Made by a program: the position numbers and the translations under genes. The notes below the pieces were generated by a model. That model saw only the letters and a program-made list of their open reading frames with translations. It was not told the origin of the DNA and made no database searches. This document shows, in pieces, positions 33,615-42,864 of a stretch of DNA of 64,000 nucleotides. This DNA is from Hyphomicrobiales bacterium (GTDB lineage Bacteria > Pseudomonadota > Alphaproteobacteria > Rhizobiales > Rhizobiaceae). The DNA lies in contig UCMT01000028.1 in the NCBI GenBank assembly GCA_900473795.1, positions 42,903 through 106,902 of the forward strand, read 5' to 3'. The first letter of the stretch is position 1. Each line of letters starts with the position of its first letter.

Positions 33615-34943
33615 ATGTCGAACCGCCTTAACGCCACGCCCAACGATCTGCGCGCCTTCTGGATGCCGTTCACGGCCAACCGGCAGTACAAGAAAGAACC
33701 GCGCATGTTCGTCAAGGCGAAGGACATGCACTACACGACCCATGACGGCCGCCAGGTGCTCGACGGCACGGCGGGCCTGTGGTGCGTCAACGCCGGTCAC
33801 TGTCGACCGCTGATTACCGAAGCCATTCAGCAGCAGGCGGGCGAACTCGACTATGCGCCGGCTTTCCAGCTTGGCCATCCCAAGGCCTTCGAGCTGGCGA
33901 ACCGCTTGATCGACATTGCACCAGACGGCATGGAACACGTCCTTTACACCAACTCCGGCTCGGAATCGGTGGAAACCGCGTTGAAGGTGGCGCTCGCCTA
34001 TCACAAGGTAAAGGGCAATGGCTCACGCACCCGCCTGATCGGCCGTGAACGCGGCTATCACGGCGTCAATTTCGGCGGCATTTCCGTCGGCGGCATCGTC
34101 GCCAACCGCAAGATGTTCGGCACGCTTTTGACCGGTGTCGATCATCTGCCGCACACCCACCTTCCTGAAAAGAACGCCTTCACCAAGGGCGAACCGGAAC
34201 ACGGCGCCGATCTTGCCACGGAACTGGAACGCATCGTCACGCTGCACGACGCATCGACCATCGCCGCGGTCATCGTCGAGCCGGTCGCAGGCTCTACCGG
34301 CGTGCTGATCCCGCCCAAGGGCTATCTGCAGAAGCTGCGCGACATCTGCACCAAGCATGGCATCCTCTTGATCTTCGACGAGGTCATCACCGGCTATGGC
34401 CGGCTCGGCACGCCATTCGCAGCGCAGTATTTCGATGTGAAGCCGGACATGATCGTTACCGCCAAGGGCCTGACCAACGGCGTCATTCCGATGGGTGCCG
34501 TCTTCGTCACGTCAGAAATCCACGACGCCTTCATGAGCGGCCCCGAGCACATGATCGAGTTCTTCCACGGCTACACCTATTCCGGCAATCCGATTGCCTG
34601 CGCCGCCGCTCTCGGCACGCTCGACACCTACCGCGACGAGGGTCTGCTGACGCGCGGAGCCGAGCTCGCCTCCTACTGGGCCGACGCGCTGCATTCGCTG
34701 AAGGACTGCCCGCACGTCATCGACATCCGCAACATCGGCCTGATCGGCGCCATCGAGCTTGCACCAATCGCCGGCGAGCCGACCAAGCGCGCCTTCTCGG
34801 CCTTTCTCAAGGCCTATGAAAGTGGCTATCTGATCCGCACCACCGGCGATATCATCGCGCTTTCGCCGCCACTGATCATCACGAAGGCGCAGATCGACGA
34901 GTTGATCGACGGCATCCGCAAGGTATTGCAGTCCAACATCTGA
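33615..34943 (+). CDS. Omega-amino acid (beta-alanine type) : pyruvate aminotransferase
   Basis: A 442-residue class III PLP-dependent transaminase. It has GSESVETALKVALAYHK near residue 115, GYHGVNFGG, the PLP-contact Asp in LIFDEVITGYGRLG and the Schiff-base Lys in VTAKGLTNGVIPMGAV near residue 283. The N-terminal LRAFWMPFTANRQYKKEPR is typical of beta-alanine:pyruvate transaminases of Pseudomonas and rhizobia, which act on beta-alanine, GABA and related amines. The start ATG 33615 has CGGAGA upstream. It is monocistronic with its own terminator; an adjacent solute-binding protein gene on the same strand may be functionally linked. Confidence 0.9.
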   Translation: MSNRLNATPNDLRAFWMPFTANRQYKKEPRMFVKAKDMHYTTHDGRQVLDGTAGLWCVNAGHCRPLITEAIQQQAGELDYAPAFQLGHPKAFELANRLIDIAPDGMEHVLYTNSGSESVETALKVALAYHKVKGNGSRTRLIGRERGYHGVNFGGISVGGIVANRKMFGTLLTGVDHLPHTHLPEKNAFTKGEPEHGADLATELERIVTLHDASTIAAVIVEPVAGSTGVLIPPKGYLQKLRDICTKHGILLIFDEVITGYGRLGTPFAAQYFDVKPDMIVTAKGLTNGVIPMGAVFVTSEIHDAFMSGPEHMIEFFHGYTYSGNPIACAAALGTLDTYRDEGLLTRGAELASYWADALHSLKDCPHVIDIRNIGLIGAIELAPIAGEPTKRAFSAFLKAYESGYLIRTTGDIIALSPPLIITKAQIDELIDGIRKVLQSNI

Positions 34944-34975
34944 CTGAACAATATTTAGTCATTTCTTACATTAAG

Positions 34976-35006
34976 AACGGGCCAGAACTAACGTTCCGGC
35001 CCGTTT
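34976..35006 (+). terminator. Terminator of the aminotransferase gene
   Basis: Stem AACGGGCC/GGCCCGTT (34976-34983 with 34998-35005) is extended by GAAC/GTTC after one mismatch, with loop TAAC and a short T tract. Confidence 0.75.
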
Positions 35007-35222
35007 CTGCGCGACTACTGTATAAATTCTACGCACATTGCTCAAAAATCCACCTTGCGGAATTGTCTAGTCGCTCCTAAACGCTAGATTATTGGAGTCT
35101 ACCCGTCCGCCAGAGACGGAAACCCAATGGGCTCCACTTGCTTTCGGCGGAGGTTCAGGCCTCCGTCGACGAATGGCGATTGTGCCGCACGCGGGGAAGC
35201 AACCCATCCAAGGAGAAACAAG

Positions 35223-36329
35223 ATGAATTTCAAGACACTGACGGGCGCCACCCTCGCCGCCACGCTGGCTTTCGCGCCACTCGCCCACGCAGAGATCGTG
35301 ATCGGACTGATCGCGCCCCTGACCGGGCCGGTCGCGGCCTACGGTGATCAGGTAAAGAACGGCGCTGAGGTCGCGGTCGCCCAGATCAACAAGAATGGCG
35401 GCATTCTGGGCGAACAGGTGGTGCTGAAGCTCGCCGACGACGCTGGCGAACCGAAGCAGGGTGTTTCGGCCGCAAACCAGATCATCGCCGAAGGCATCCG
35501 TTTCGTCGTCGGCCCGGTTACCTCCGGCGTTGCCATGCCGGCATCCGATGTTCTCGCCGAAAACGGCATCCTGATGGTGACGCCGACGGCAACGACTCCG
35601 GATCTGACGAAGCGCGGCCTGACCACCATCCTGCGCACGTGCGGACGCGATGACCAGCAGGCCGAAGTGGCCGCAGCCTATGTGCTGAAACAGTTCAAGG
35701 ACAAGCGCATCGGCATCATCAACGACAAGGGCGCTTACGGCAAGGGTCTGGCCGACGCCTTCAAGGCAACGCTGAACGCCGGCGGTGTCACCGAGGTCTT
35801 CAACGATGCGCTGACGCCCGGCGAGAAGGATCTGAGCGCGCTCACCACTCGCCTGAAAGCGGAGAAGGTCGATGTGCTCTATTTCGGCGGCTACCATCCG
35901 GAGGCCGGGCTGCTGGTCCGCCAGCTTCACGACATCTCCGCCAACATCCAGATCATCGGCGGTGACGGCCTCTCCAACAGCGAATTCTGGAGCATCGGCA
36001 CGGATGCCGCTGCCGGGACCGTGTTCACCAACGCCGCGGACGCTCTGAAGAGCGACAATTCAAAGGCGGCCGTGGCCGCTCTCGAGGCGGCAAAAATCCC
36101 GGCTGAGGCCTTCACCCTCAACGCCTATGCCGCTGTCGAAGTGATCAAGGCCGGTATCGAGAAGGCTGGAAGCGCAGAAGACGCGAGCGCCGTCGCAACT
36201 GCCCTGAAAACCGGCGAACCGATCACCACTGCCATCGGCAACCTCACCTATGGCGAGACCGGCGACCTGACCTCGCAGAGCTTCTCGCTCTACAAGTGGG
36301 AAGACGGCAAGATCGTCGCCGCTGAATGA
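35223..36329 (+). CDS. Branched-chain amino-acid ABC transporter substrate-binding protein (LivK-like)
   Basis: A 368-residue periplasmic binding protein. It has a signal peptide ending LAHA and the two-lobed LivJ/LivK fold with [21 protein letters not shown] at the N-terminus and the [15 protein letters not shown] ligand loop near residue 95. The SD AAGGAG is followed by ATG 35223. No permease or ATPase genes are adjacent on either side, so it is an orphan that must use a transporter encoded elsewhere or act as a sensor-type binding protein. The ligand could be Leu/Ile/Val or another amino acid. Confidence 0.9.
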   Translation: MNFKTLTGATLAATLAFAPLAHAEIVIGLIAPLTGPVAAYGDQVKNGAEVAVAQINKNGGILGEQVVLKLADDAGEPKQGVSAANQIIAEGIRFVVGPVTSGVAMPASDVLAENGILMVTPTATTPDLTKRGLTTILRTCGRDDQQAEVAAAYVLKQFKDKRIGIINDKGAYGKGLADAFKATLNAGGVTEVFNDALTPGEKDLSALTTRLKAEKVDVLYFGGYHPEAGLLVRQLHDISANIQIIGGDGLSNSEFWSIGTDAAAGTVFTNAADALKSDNSKAAVAALEAAKIPAEAFTLNAYAAVEVIKAGIEKAGSAEDASAVATALKTGEPITTAIGNLTYGETGDLTSQSFSLYKWEDGKIVAAE

Positions 36330-36349
36330 ATGGAACGACCAACAACGGG

Positions 36350-36380
36350 ATCGGGCGCTGCGGCGCCCGATTTCCTTTTG
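36350..36380 (+). terminator. Terminator of the LivK-like gene
   Basis: A 9-bp stem ATCGGGCGC/GCGCCCGAT (36350-36358 with 36363-36371), TGCG loop, is followed by TTTCCTTTT. Confidence 0.8.
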
Positions 36381-36512
36381 GCCGACCGTACACTGTGGGA
36401 AGTCCACTGACGCAAGCACCAATTTGCTGCAGTCTGCTATGCAATGTCGACCGCCAGCGGCTATGCTGGCAACAGGCCGATCGCGGCCAGGGATTGAAGA
36501 GGCAGGATCACC

Positions 36513-38210
36513 ATGAGCGAAAGACTTGAAAAACTGATCGACCAGGGCACGGGCCGCGCGCCTGCCGATGTCGTGCTCAAGGGCGGTCGCTTCTTCGACC
36601 TGGTAACGGGCGAGCTTGTTTCGTCTGACATCGCCATCTGCGGCGACCGGATCGTCGGGACCTGCGGAAGCTATAAAGGCATCACGGAAATCGACATTTC
36701 CGGCAAGATCGTCGTTCCCGGCTTCATCGACACGCACCTGCATATCGAATCCTCGCTGGTGACGCCGCATGAATTCGATCGCTGCGTCCTACCCTACGGC
36801 GTGACCACGGTGATCTGCGATCCGCATGAGATCGCCAATGTGCTCGGCACAGAGGGCATCCGATTCTTTCTCGATTCGGCGCTGGAAACCATCATGGATA
36901 TCCGCGTCCAGCTCTCGAGCTGCGTGCCGGCGACGCATCTGGAGACCTCCGGCGCCAACCTGCCGATCGAGAAGCTGCTGCCGTTCCGGGACCACGAAAA
37001 GGTCATTGGCCTTGCGGAATTCATGAATTTTCCCGGCGTCATCCACAAGGATCCGGTCTGCCTTGCCAAGCTCGAAGCCTTTCAGGACGGCCATATCGAC
37101 GGGCATGCGCCGCTGCTGCGCGGGATGGACCTCAACGGTTACCTCTCGACCAGCATCCGCACCGACCACGAATGCACCACCGCAGACGAAGCGCTCGAAA
37201 AGATCCGCAAGGGCATGCACATTCTCGTGCGCGAAGGCTCCGTCTCCAAGGATCTGCATGCGCTGATGCCGATCATCACGGAACGCCTGTCACCATTCCT
37301 GGCGCTGTGCACCGATGACCGCAATCCGCTCGATATCGCCGAACAGGGCCATCTCGACTACATGATCCGCGAGGCGATCGCGCAAGGGGTCGAGCCGCTG
37401 GCCGTCTACCGCGCCGCCTCGATTTCGGCGGCGCGCGCCTTCGGTCTCAGAGATCGCGGCTTGGTGGCGCCGGGCTGGCGCGCCGATCTTGTCGTTGTCG
37501 ACAGTCTTGAAAACTGCAAGGCGGAAAAGGTCTTCGCTGCGGGCCGTCTCGTCACCGACGAACTGTTCGCCACCCGCCGCCCGGTCGCTCCCGTCGGGCT
37601 CGACAGCGTCAAGGCCGGCCACGTCAACGCCGCCGATTTCGGCGTACCCTATGCCGATGGGGAGACCTCGGTGATCGGCGTGCTGCCGGGCAAGATCATC
37701 ACAGAGCACCGGCGCTTCAAGCTGCCTGCCTCCGGCAATCAGGCCGGTGTCGACCTCGGCCGCGACATCATCAAGGTCGCCGTCATCGAGCGCCACGGCA
37801 TCAACGGCAATCACGCCAACGGCTTCGTCCAGGGGTTCGGGCTGAAGAAGGGCGCGATCGCCTCGACCGTCGGCCATGACAGCCACAATATCTGCGTCGT
37901 CGGCGTCAACGAGGACGATATGGCGCTCGCCGCCAACCGGCTGGGCGAGATCAAGGGCGGCTTTGTCGTCGTCGAGGACGGCAAGGTGACCGGCGAGATC
38001 GCCCTTCCCGTTGCAGGCCTGATGAGCCTTGAACCCTATGAAAGCGTGCGCGACACGCTGCACCACCTGCGCGAGGCCGCCTTCGCTCTCGGCGCAACGC
38101 TGCAGGAGCCGTTCCTGCAGCTCGCGTTCCTGCCCCTGCCGGTCATTCCGCACCTGAAGATTTCGGATATGGGACTGGTGGATGTCGACAAGTTTGCGCT
38201 GATGGGGTGA
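36513..38210 (+). CDS. ade: Adenine deaminase
   Basis: Deaminates adenine to hypoxanthine, feeding the purine catabolic route completed by xdhAB. The 565-residue chain is the metal-dependent Ade/YicP type of the amidohydrolase superfamily. It shows the metal motif [13 protein letters not shown] near residue 80, CDPHEIANV near 110, [13 protein letters not shown] near 195 (metal-ligand His), a catalytic Asp in [10 protein letters not shown] near 270, and the C-terminal [17 protein letters not shown] segment. The ATG at 36513 follows GGCAGGAT. The 3' part overlaps a very long antisense frame of the ParE-type gene (37290-38522). Confidence 0.94.
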   Translation: MSERLEKLIDQGTGRAPADVVLKGGRFFDLVTGELVSSDIAICGDRIVGTCGSYKGITEIDISGKIVVPGFIDTHLHIESSLVTPHEFDRCVLPYGVTTVICDPHEIANVLGTEGIRFFLDSALETIMDIRVQLSSCVPATHLETSGANLPIEKLLPFRDHEKVIGLAEFMNFPGVIHKDPVCLAKLEAFQDGHIDGHAPLLRGMDLNGYLSTSIRTDHECTTADEALEKIRKGMHILVREGSVSKDLHALMPIITERLSPFLALCTDDRNPLDIAEQGHLDYMIREAIAQGVEPLAVYRAASISAARAFGLRDRGLVAPGWRADLVVVDSLENCKAEKVFAAGRLVTDELFATRRPVAPVGLDSVKAGHVNAADFGVPYADGETSVIGVLPGKIITEHRRFKLPASGNQAGVDLGRDIIKVAVIERHGINGNHANGFVQGFGLKKGAIASTVGHDSHNICVVGVNEDDMALAANRLGEIKGGFVVVEDGKVTGEIALPVAGLMSLEPYESVRDTLHHLREAAFALGATLQEPFLQLAFLPLPVIPHLKISDMGLVDVDKFALMG

Positions 38211-38522
38211 GAACGGCTTTGGCGGCGAACGCATCATATCTTCGGAGATATCGCGAAAGCCGCTTAGCACGCGAACAACGGTCAAAGTCGTTTCGCCGGA
38301 TTTATAAAAGATGATGTAGTTGCCAATGGGAAAACTACGCAAATCGTCATGAAGTTCCGGCCTTGCTCGCCCGACAACCGGTTGATTCGAAAGCATCAAC
38401 AATGCAGATTGGATGCGGTCCAACAGTCGGTCCGCCGCGTCTTCATTGTCGCGCGCAATGTAACGCCATATCTCTATTAGATCGGCTTTCGCCTTTGGCA
38501 GCCGACGGATTTCAAGCGCCAC
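37290..38522 (-). CDS. RelE/ParE family toxin frame lacking its own stop codon (runs on antisense to ade)
   Basis: The first about 100 codons (38522 to about 38222) encode a ParE/RelE toxin: [21 protein letters not shown], then [21 protein letters not shown] and [15 protein letters not shown], the usual full length of the family (ribonuclease or gyrase poison). A stop is expected there but is missing. The frame stays open through the antisense strand of ade to a stop at 37290, giving a 410-codon frame whose last about 310 codons do not look like protein. A single-base shift would create TGA in GATATGATG at the natural end. The start is GTG 38522, overlapping the antitoxin by 11 bp. The toxin could therefore be inactive or altered, or there may be a sequencing error. 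Confidence 0.6.
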   Translation of the reverse strand: MALEIRRLPKAKADLIEIWRYIARDNEDAADRLLDRIQSALLMLSNQPVVGRARPELHDDLRSFPIGNYIIFYKSGETTLTVVRVLSGFRDISEDMMRSPPKPFSPHQRKLVDIHQSHIRNLQVRNDRQGQERELQERLLQRCAESEGGLAQVVQRVAHAFIGFKAHQACNGKGDLAGHLAVLDDDKAALDLAQPVGGERHIVLVDADDADIVAVMADGRGDRALLQPEPLDEAVGVIAVDAVALDDGDLDDVAAEVDTGLIAGGRQLEAPVLCDDLARQHADHRGLPIGIGYAEIGGVDVAGLDAVEPDGSDRAAGGEQFVGDETARSEDLFRLAVFKTVDNDKIGAPARRHQAAISETEGARRRNRGGAVDGQRLDPLRDRLADHVVEMALFGDIERIAVIGAQRQEW

Positions 38523-38778
38523 GAGCAAACTTCGCAGAGGCAAGACGTGCTTCTGACTTTATGGCATCCATATCCATTGGCTCGGATTCACCGCTTGCGA
38601 AACCTTCATCGATCGCGGCCTTCAATGCCTGTAGTTTCGCGGCACGAAATTGCTCTCGCTCTTCCAACACGCGCAGACCATCGCGCATGATTTCGCTGGC
38701 GCTGGAGTAACGGCCGCTTGCAAGAAGATCGCGAATGAAACCCTCGTAGTGAGCGCCTAGTGTATAGCTCGATGCCAT
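38512..38778 (-). CDS. parD: ParD-like type II antitoxin
   Basis: An 88-residue ribbon-helix-helix antitoxin. The N-terminal YTLGAHYEGFIRDLLASGRYSSASEIMRDGLRVLEERE is the DNA-binding and dimer part typical of ParD/CopG proteins, followed by an acidic toxin-wrapping tail (SGESEPMDMDAIKSEARL). GAGGAG precedes ATG 38778. It overlaps the toxin start by 11 bp, the normal arrangement of a parDE operon. A perfect palindrome 33 bp upstream is the likely autoregulatory operator. Confidence 0.88.
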   Translation of the reverse strand: MASSYTLGAHYEGFIRDLLASGRYSSASEIMRDGLRVLEEREQFRAAKLQALKAAIDEGFASGESEPMDMDAIKSEARLASAKFARGA

Positions 38779-38810
38779 GTCATAGCTCCTCAGAAACCAG
38801 CCCGAGAATA

Positions 38811-38825
38811 TATCATTAAATGATA
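38811..38825. promoter_or_regulatory. Putative ParD autoregulatory operator
   Basis: TATCATTAAATGATA is a perfect 15-bp palindrome (7-bp arms, one central base) located 33-47 bp upstream of the parD start. Ribbon-helix-helix antitoxins bind short palindromes of this kind. Confidence 0.6.
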
Positions 38826-38853
38826 CTTGTCTCCTTCTGATTGAACCTCAGTT

Positions 38854-40500
38854 TCAGGCTAACCGCCCACAAAATACATCCAGCGCCTCAAGCAAAATCT
38901 CGCCACCGTCCACTTTTGGTGCGAACCCCGGCATCGGCAAAACCTCGGTAAGGGCCACACTTTTCGGCAGATTCACAATCTGAGGTCCGCGGCGCAGATT
39001 TAAAACGAACAGTAGCTTTTCCCCGTCCTTTTCCCGCGTGAAAGCCAGGATGTCCTGGTTGGTTTCGAGGAAGCTCATGCTGCCGTCCAGAAGCGGCGCG
39101 TGCTTCTTTCGAAAGTCGAGCGTCTGCCGGTAGTGGGCGAGAACCGAATCCGTCACCGTTTCCTGCTGGTCGACGGCCAGTGCGCGATGCACCTGAGGAA
39201 CCGGCAACCAGGGCTTGGCGCTCGAAAACCCGGCATGAGGCGCGTCCGCCTCCCATACCATCGGTGTGCGGCACCCGTCGCGGCCCTTGAAGGCCGGCCA
39301 GAAGCGGATGCCGTAGGGATCACGCAGGTCCGTCAATTCCAGTTCCGCTTCCGGAAGAGCCAGTTCCTCGCCCTGATAGAGGCAGATTGAGCCGCGTAGA
39401 GCAGCTAGCACCGAGATCGCCAGCTTGGCCACCCGCTCGCGCTCTTGTTCGGTCTGCGCGAAACGGCTGACATGGCGGGTGACGTCGTGGTTGGAGAAAG
39501 CCCAGCAGACCCAGCCGTCGGTAACCGCATCCTGAAAGGCCTGAACGCAGCGGCGGATATGGGTGGCGGTGAAATCCGGCCCCAGCAGATCGAAGGTGTA
39601 GCACATGTGCAGCTTGTCGCCGCCGCCGGTATAGGCCGCCACCGTCTTCAGCGACCGCGCACCATCGCCCACTTCGCCGACCGACGCACGATCACCGAAC
39701 TCATTGAGCAGGGCGCGAAAGCGCTGCAGGAAGCCGATATTTTCCGGCTGCGTCTTGTCGTAGAGATGGTTCTGCATGCCGTAAGGATTGACATCGGGCG
39801 CATCCAGCCCGATCGCATCCGCATCGAACACCAGAGGTGGATTATCCCGCAGTTCCTTGTCGTGGAAATAGAAATTGACGGTATCGAGCCGGAAACCATC
39901 GACGCCGCGCTTCAGCCAGAAGCGCACGGTTTCCAACAGAGCCTCCTGAACGTCCGGATTGTGGAAGTTGAGGTCCGGCTGCGAACCCAAGAAATTGTGC
40001 ATGTAATACTGCTTGCGCACACCGTCCCATTCCCAGGCCGGACCGCCGAAGATCGACAACCAGTTGTTCGGCGCGGTGCCGTCCGGTTTCGGATCGGCCC
40101 AGACGTACCAGTCGGATTTCGGATTGGTGCGATCCGAGCGGCTTTCCTTGAACCACAGATGCTGGTCGGACGTGTGCGAAATTACCTGGTCGATGATGAC
40201 CTTAAGGCCGAGTTCGTGGGCTCTTTTCAGCATCGCGTCGAAATCGGCGAGCGTGCCGAACATCGGATCGACGTCGCAGTAGTCGGAGACGTCATAGCCC
40301 ATGTCGGCCATCGGTGAGGTGAAGAACGGCGACAGCCAGATGGCATCGACGCCGAGGCTGGCGATATAGGGCAACCGCAGCATCACCCCCTTCAAATCGC
40401 CGATCCCGTCGCCCTTGGTATCCTGAAAGGAGCGCGGATAGACCTGATAGATCACCGCGCCGCGCCACCAATCGGGATTGGACTTCAAGGGAGATGCCAT
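38854..40500 (-). CDS. GH13 alpha-glucosidase
   Basis: A 548-residue cytoplasmic enzyme of the GH13 oligo-1,6-glucosidase/alpha-glucosidase group. It has WWRGAVIYQVYPRSFQD at the N-terminus, DGFRLDTVNFY with the nucleophile Asp near residue 205, the acid/base Glu in SVGEVGDG near 275 and FSNHDVTR near 335, followed by the C-terminal beta-sandwich. It resembles AglA of S. meliloti, which hydrolyses sucrose, maltose and trehalose, but here no aglEFGK transporter genes are adjacent. The start ATG 40500 is placed 9 bp after GGAG. Confidence 0.88.
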   Translation of the reverse strand: MASPLKSNPDWWRGAVIYQVYPRSFQDTKGDGIGDLKGVMLRLPYIASLGVDAIWLSPFFTSPMADMGYDVSDYCDVDPMFGTLADFDAMLKRAHELGLKVIIDQVISHTSDQHLWFKESRSDRTNPKSDWYVWADPKPDGTAPNNWLSIFGGPAWEWDGVRKQYYMHNFLGSQPDLNFHNPDVQEALLETVRFWLKRGVDGFRLDTVNFYFHDKELRDNPPLVFDADAIGLDAPDVNPYGMQNHLYDKTQPENIGFLQRFRALLNEFGDRASVGEVGDGARSLKTVAAYTGGGDKLHMCYTFDLLGPDFTATHIRRCVQAFQDAVTDGWVCWAFSNHDVTRHVSRFAQTEQERERVAKLAISVLAALRGSICLYQGEELALPEAELELTDLRDPYGIRFWPAFKGRDGCRTPMVWEADAPHAGFSSAKPWLPVPQVHRALAVDQQETVTDSVLAHYRQTLDFRKKHAPLLDGSMSFLETNQDILAFTREKDGEKLLFVLNLRRGPQIVNLPKSVALTEVLPMPGFAPKVDGGEILLEALDVFCGRLA

Positions 40501-40766
40501 CAAAAAACTCCACGATCACAAGGGATATGCCGGAAGATGTATCGTCGCAGAAAGAGCGAGTAAACGGCATTCCCCGTCGTCTGAGGAGATTGACGGACCG
40601 TGGTGCAAAAATGATGATGGGTTGACCGTCCCCGCCAGCCACACCAAGCGGAGAAGCCAGTGCAGCACCCGTTTCCGAACATCTTTTTGCCGATCCGCGG
40701 GCGCCACAAAGGCCGTGTGACCTTCGGCACCCCATCCATTTGTGACGAAGCGACCTTGGATTCCAG

Positions 40767-41780
40767 ATGAGCGAGGAGTGGATCTCTTTCAGCCTTGGCG
40801 ATGCGCATGAATTCGCCGTTGCGGCGCTCGTTGGAGCGGGCGCAAGCCCGGCCATGGCCACATCGCTTGCCCGCGCCACGGTGGATGCCGACGCGCGCAG
40901 CCCTTCGGCTGCCGGCTTTTCGCATCTCGTCGACTATCTCGACAGTCTCGTCGCCGGCCGCATCAACAACAAGGCCAAGCCCAAACGGACAGACCCAGCC
41001 CCTGCCCTGATCCGCATGGATGCCGACGGCGGTATTGCGCAGCTGGGTTTCGACCTCGCCATTGACGATCTGATCGACAAGGCCAGGACCTTCGGCATTG
41101 CACTCTTTGCCCAATTCAACAGTTTTACATCCGGCGAACTCGGCGACTATGTCTTCCGTCTGGCGCGACAGGGCCTCGTTGGCTTGGCCGCAACCAATGG
41201 CCCCGCGCTGATCGCCGGGTCTGGCGGCGCAAACCCGGTCTATTGCACCAACCCGCTCGCCTTCGCGGCCCCCTGCAAGAATGGCGCGCCGCTCCTCATC
41301 GACCAATCCTCCAGCGCCACCGCTTTCGCCTCGATCCGCGCGGCGGCGGCGCGCGGCGAACCGATCCCGGCAGGCTGGGCGGTCGACGCGCAGGGGCAAC
41401 CGACAACCGATGCGAAGGAGGCCATGAAAGGCGCCATGCTCGCTTTTGGCGGTGCGCGCGGCGCCAATATCGCGTTGATGGTCGAGGTGTTGGCAGCGGG
41501 TTTGAGCGGCGCCAACTGGTCGCTCGATGCGCCGCATTTCATGAGTGGCGACAGGACGCCCGGCAGCGGCCTCACCGTTATCGCCATCGCCCCCTCGCTG
41601 CTCGACGAAGGCTTCGAAGACCGCCTCGCCGCGCAATTGGCGCGGCTTTCGACCGATTACCGCGTCTATATCCCAGGGGTGTCAAAATTCGAGGCCCTGA
41701 ACCGCGCACGCGGGGACGGCATCCGCTTGCCTTCCGCTCTGGTAAGCCGTATCTCGGATTTCGCAAGAGGGCGCGACTAA
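40767..41780 (+). CDS. Ldh family oxidoreductase (malate/lactate/ketoimine reductase type)
   Basis: A 337-residue NAD(P)-dependent oxidoreductase of the malate/L-lactate dehydrogenase (LDH2/YlbC, DpkA) superfamily. It shows the family-typical RATVDADARSPSAAGFSHLVDYL near residue 32, ATNGPALIAGSGGANPVYCTNPLAFA near 130, and the cofactor-loop IDQSSSATAF. The substrate could be a 2-keto acid or a cyclic imino acid such as delta1-piperideine-2-carboxylate. It lies 66 bp upstream of a KDG-kinase-like gene on the same strand, which fits a sugar-acid pathway, but I cannot decide. Confidence 0.82.
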   Translation: MSEEWISFSLGDAHEFAVAALVGAGASPAMATSLARATVDADARSPSAAGFSHLVDYLDSLVAGRINNKAKPKRTDPAPALIRMDADGGIAQLGFDLAIDDLIDKARTFGIALFAQFNSFTSGELGDYVFRLARQGLVGLAATNGPALIAGSGGANPVYCTNPLAFAAPCKNGAPLLIDQSSSATAFASIRAAAARGEPIPAGWAVDAQGQPTTDAKEAMKGAMLAFGGARGANIALMVEVLAAGLSGANWSLDAPHFMSGDRTPGSGLTVIAIAPSLLDEGFEDRLAAQLARLSTDYRVYIPGVSKFEALNRARGDGIRLPSALVSRISDFARGRD

Positions 41781-41846
41781 AGCGCCGCGCGTCGAATACG
41801 ACGCGCAAAGGACGCTTTGGAACTTGAAACTGGGCGGGAGGATTTC

Positions 41847-42764
41847 ATGGCAGGCAGGCTGCTTTCGATCGGCGAATGCATGGTGGAACTGATGCAGGCC
41901 GAGGGTGATCTCCTGCGCAAGGGCTATGCCGGCGACAGCTTCAATACCGCCTATTACGCCCGGCTGTTTCTGCCCCGGGACTGGTCCGTCGATTATTTCA
42001 CGGCAGTCGGCACCGATACGGTTTCCGACGAGATGCTTGCCTTCATCGAAAAGACCGGCGTCAGCACCAGTTACATTCGCCGTGTCGGGGGCCGTACGCC
42101 GGGCCTCTACATGATCCATCTGAAGGATGGCGAACGCAGCTTTTCCTACTGGCGCTCGGTCTCAGCCGCCAAGCTGCTTGCCGACGACGCCGACCCTCTG
42201 CGTGGGGCGATGGACGCCTCGGATATCCTCGTCTTTTCGGGCATCACACTGGCCATCCTTGCGCCTGATGCGGCCGAGACGCTGCTCTTGGAACTGCGCC
42301 GCGCCAAGGCTGCCGGCAAGCTCGTCGTCTTCGATCCCAATATCCGCCCGCGCCTGTGGGACGACAAGACCCGGATGCTGGAAACCATATCCGCCGGCGC
42401 CCGCGCGTCCAGCCTCGTCATGCCGAGCTTTGATGACGAAGCCAGCCATTTCGGCGACGCGGATGTTGCTACAACGATCGCCCGATATCGCGGTCTCGGT
42501 GTGGAGAACGTCGTCGTGAAGGATGGGGCAAAGGGCGTGACTCTGAGCTTCGGCGACAGCAAAACCGAGTTCGTCCCGTCGGCCAAGGTAGAGAAGATCG
42601 TCGATACGACGAGCGCCGGTGACAGCTTCAACGGCGCGTTCCTCGCCCGCTACGCCGCTGACAGCGATCCTGTCGCGGCGGCCCGGTTCGCAGCGGAGAC
42701 GGCGGCCGCAGTCATTCAGCATCACGGCGCGCTGGTCGCCCGGGACAAGCTGCCTGCCGCGTGA
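41847..42764 (+). CDS. kdgK: PfkB family sugar kinase, 2-keto-3-deoxygluconate kinase type
   Basis: A 305-residue ribokinase-family enzyme. It has GECMVELMQ at the N-terminus, substrate contacts in YAGDSFNTAYYARLF and RTPGLYMIHLKDGERSFSYWRS, and the C-terminal signature DTTSAGDSFNGAFLARY with the catalytic Asp. The N-terminal pattern with SFSYWR is typical of KdgK, which phosphorylates 2-keto-3-deoxygluconate to KDPG. The start ATG 41847 is preceded by GGGAGG. The frame extends to 41817 without support. Confidence 0.85.
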   Translation: MAGRLLSIGECMVELMQAEGDLLRKGYAGDSFNTAYYARLFLPRDWSVDYFTAVGTDTVSDEMLAFIEKTGVSTSYIRRVGGRTPGLYMIHLKDGERSFSYWRSVSAAKLLADDADPLRGAMDASDILVFSGITLAILAPDAAETLLLELRRAKAAGKLVVFDPNIRPRLWDDKTRMLETISAGARASSLVMPSFDDEASHFGDADVATTIARYRGLGVENVVVKDGAKGVTLSFGDSKTEFVPSAKVEKIVDTTSAGDSFNGAFLARYAADSDPVAAARFAAETAAAVIQHHGALVARDKLPAA

Positions 42765-42864
42765 GACCGCTCGACATTTGATCGCGGTTTGCCATGCGGT
42801 TTCGCGCCCGTTTCGGTTTTGCCCCGAGCGCCATTCGCGGCCATCGTCGCTGAAGATCCGAAAC

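Noticed and set aside
40501..40766. Possible gene in the gap between the GH13 gene and the Ldh-family gene
   Set aside because: Frames lack SD, start support and protein-like composition; I see nothing but the two divergent promoters.
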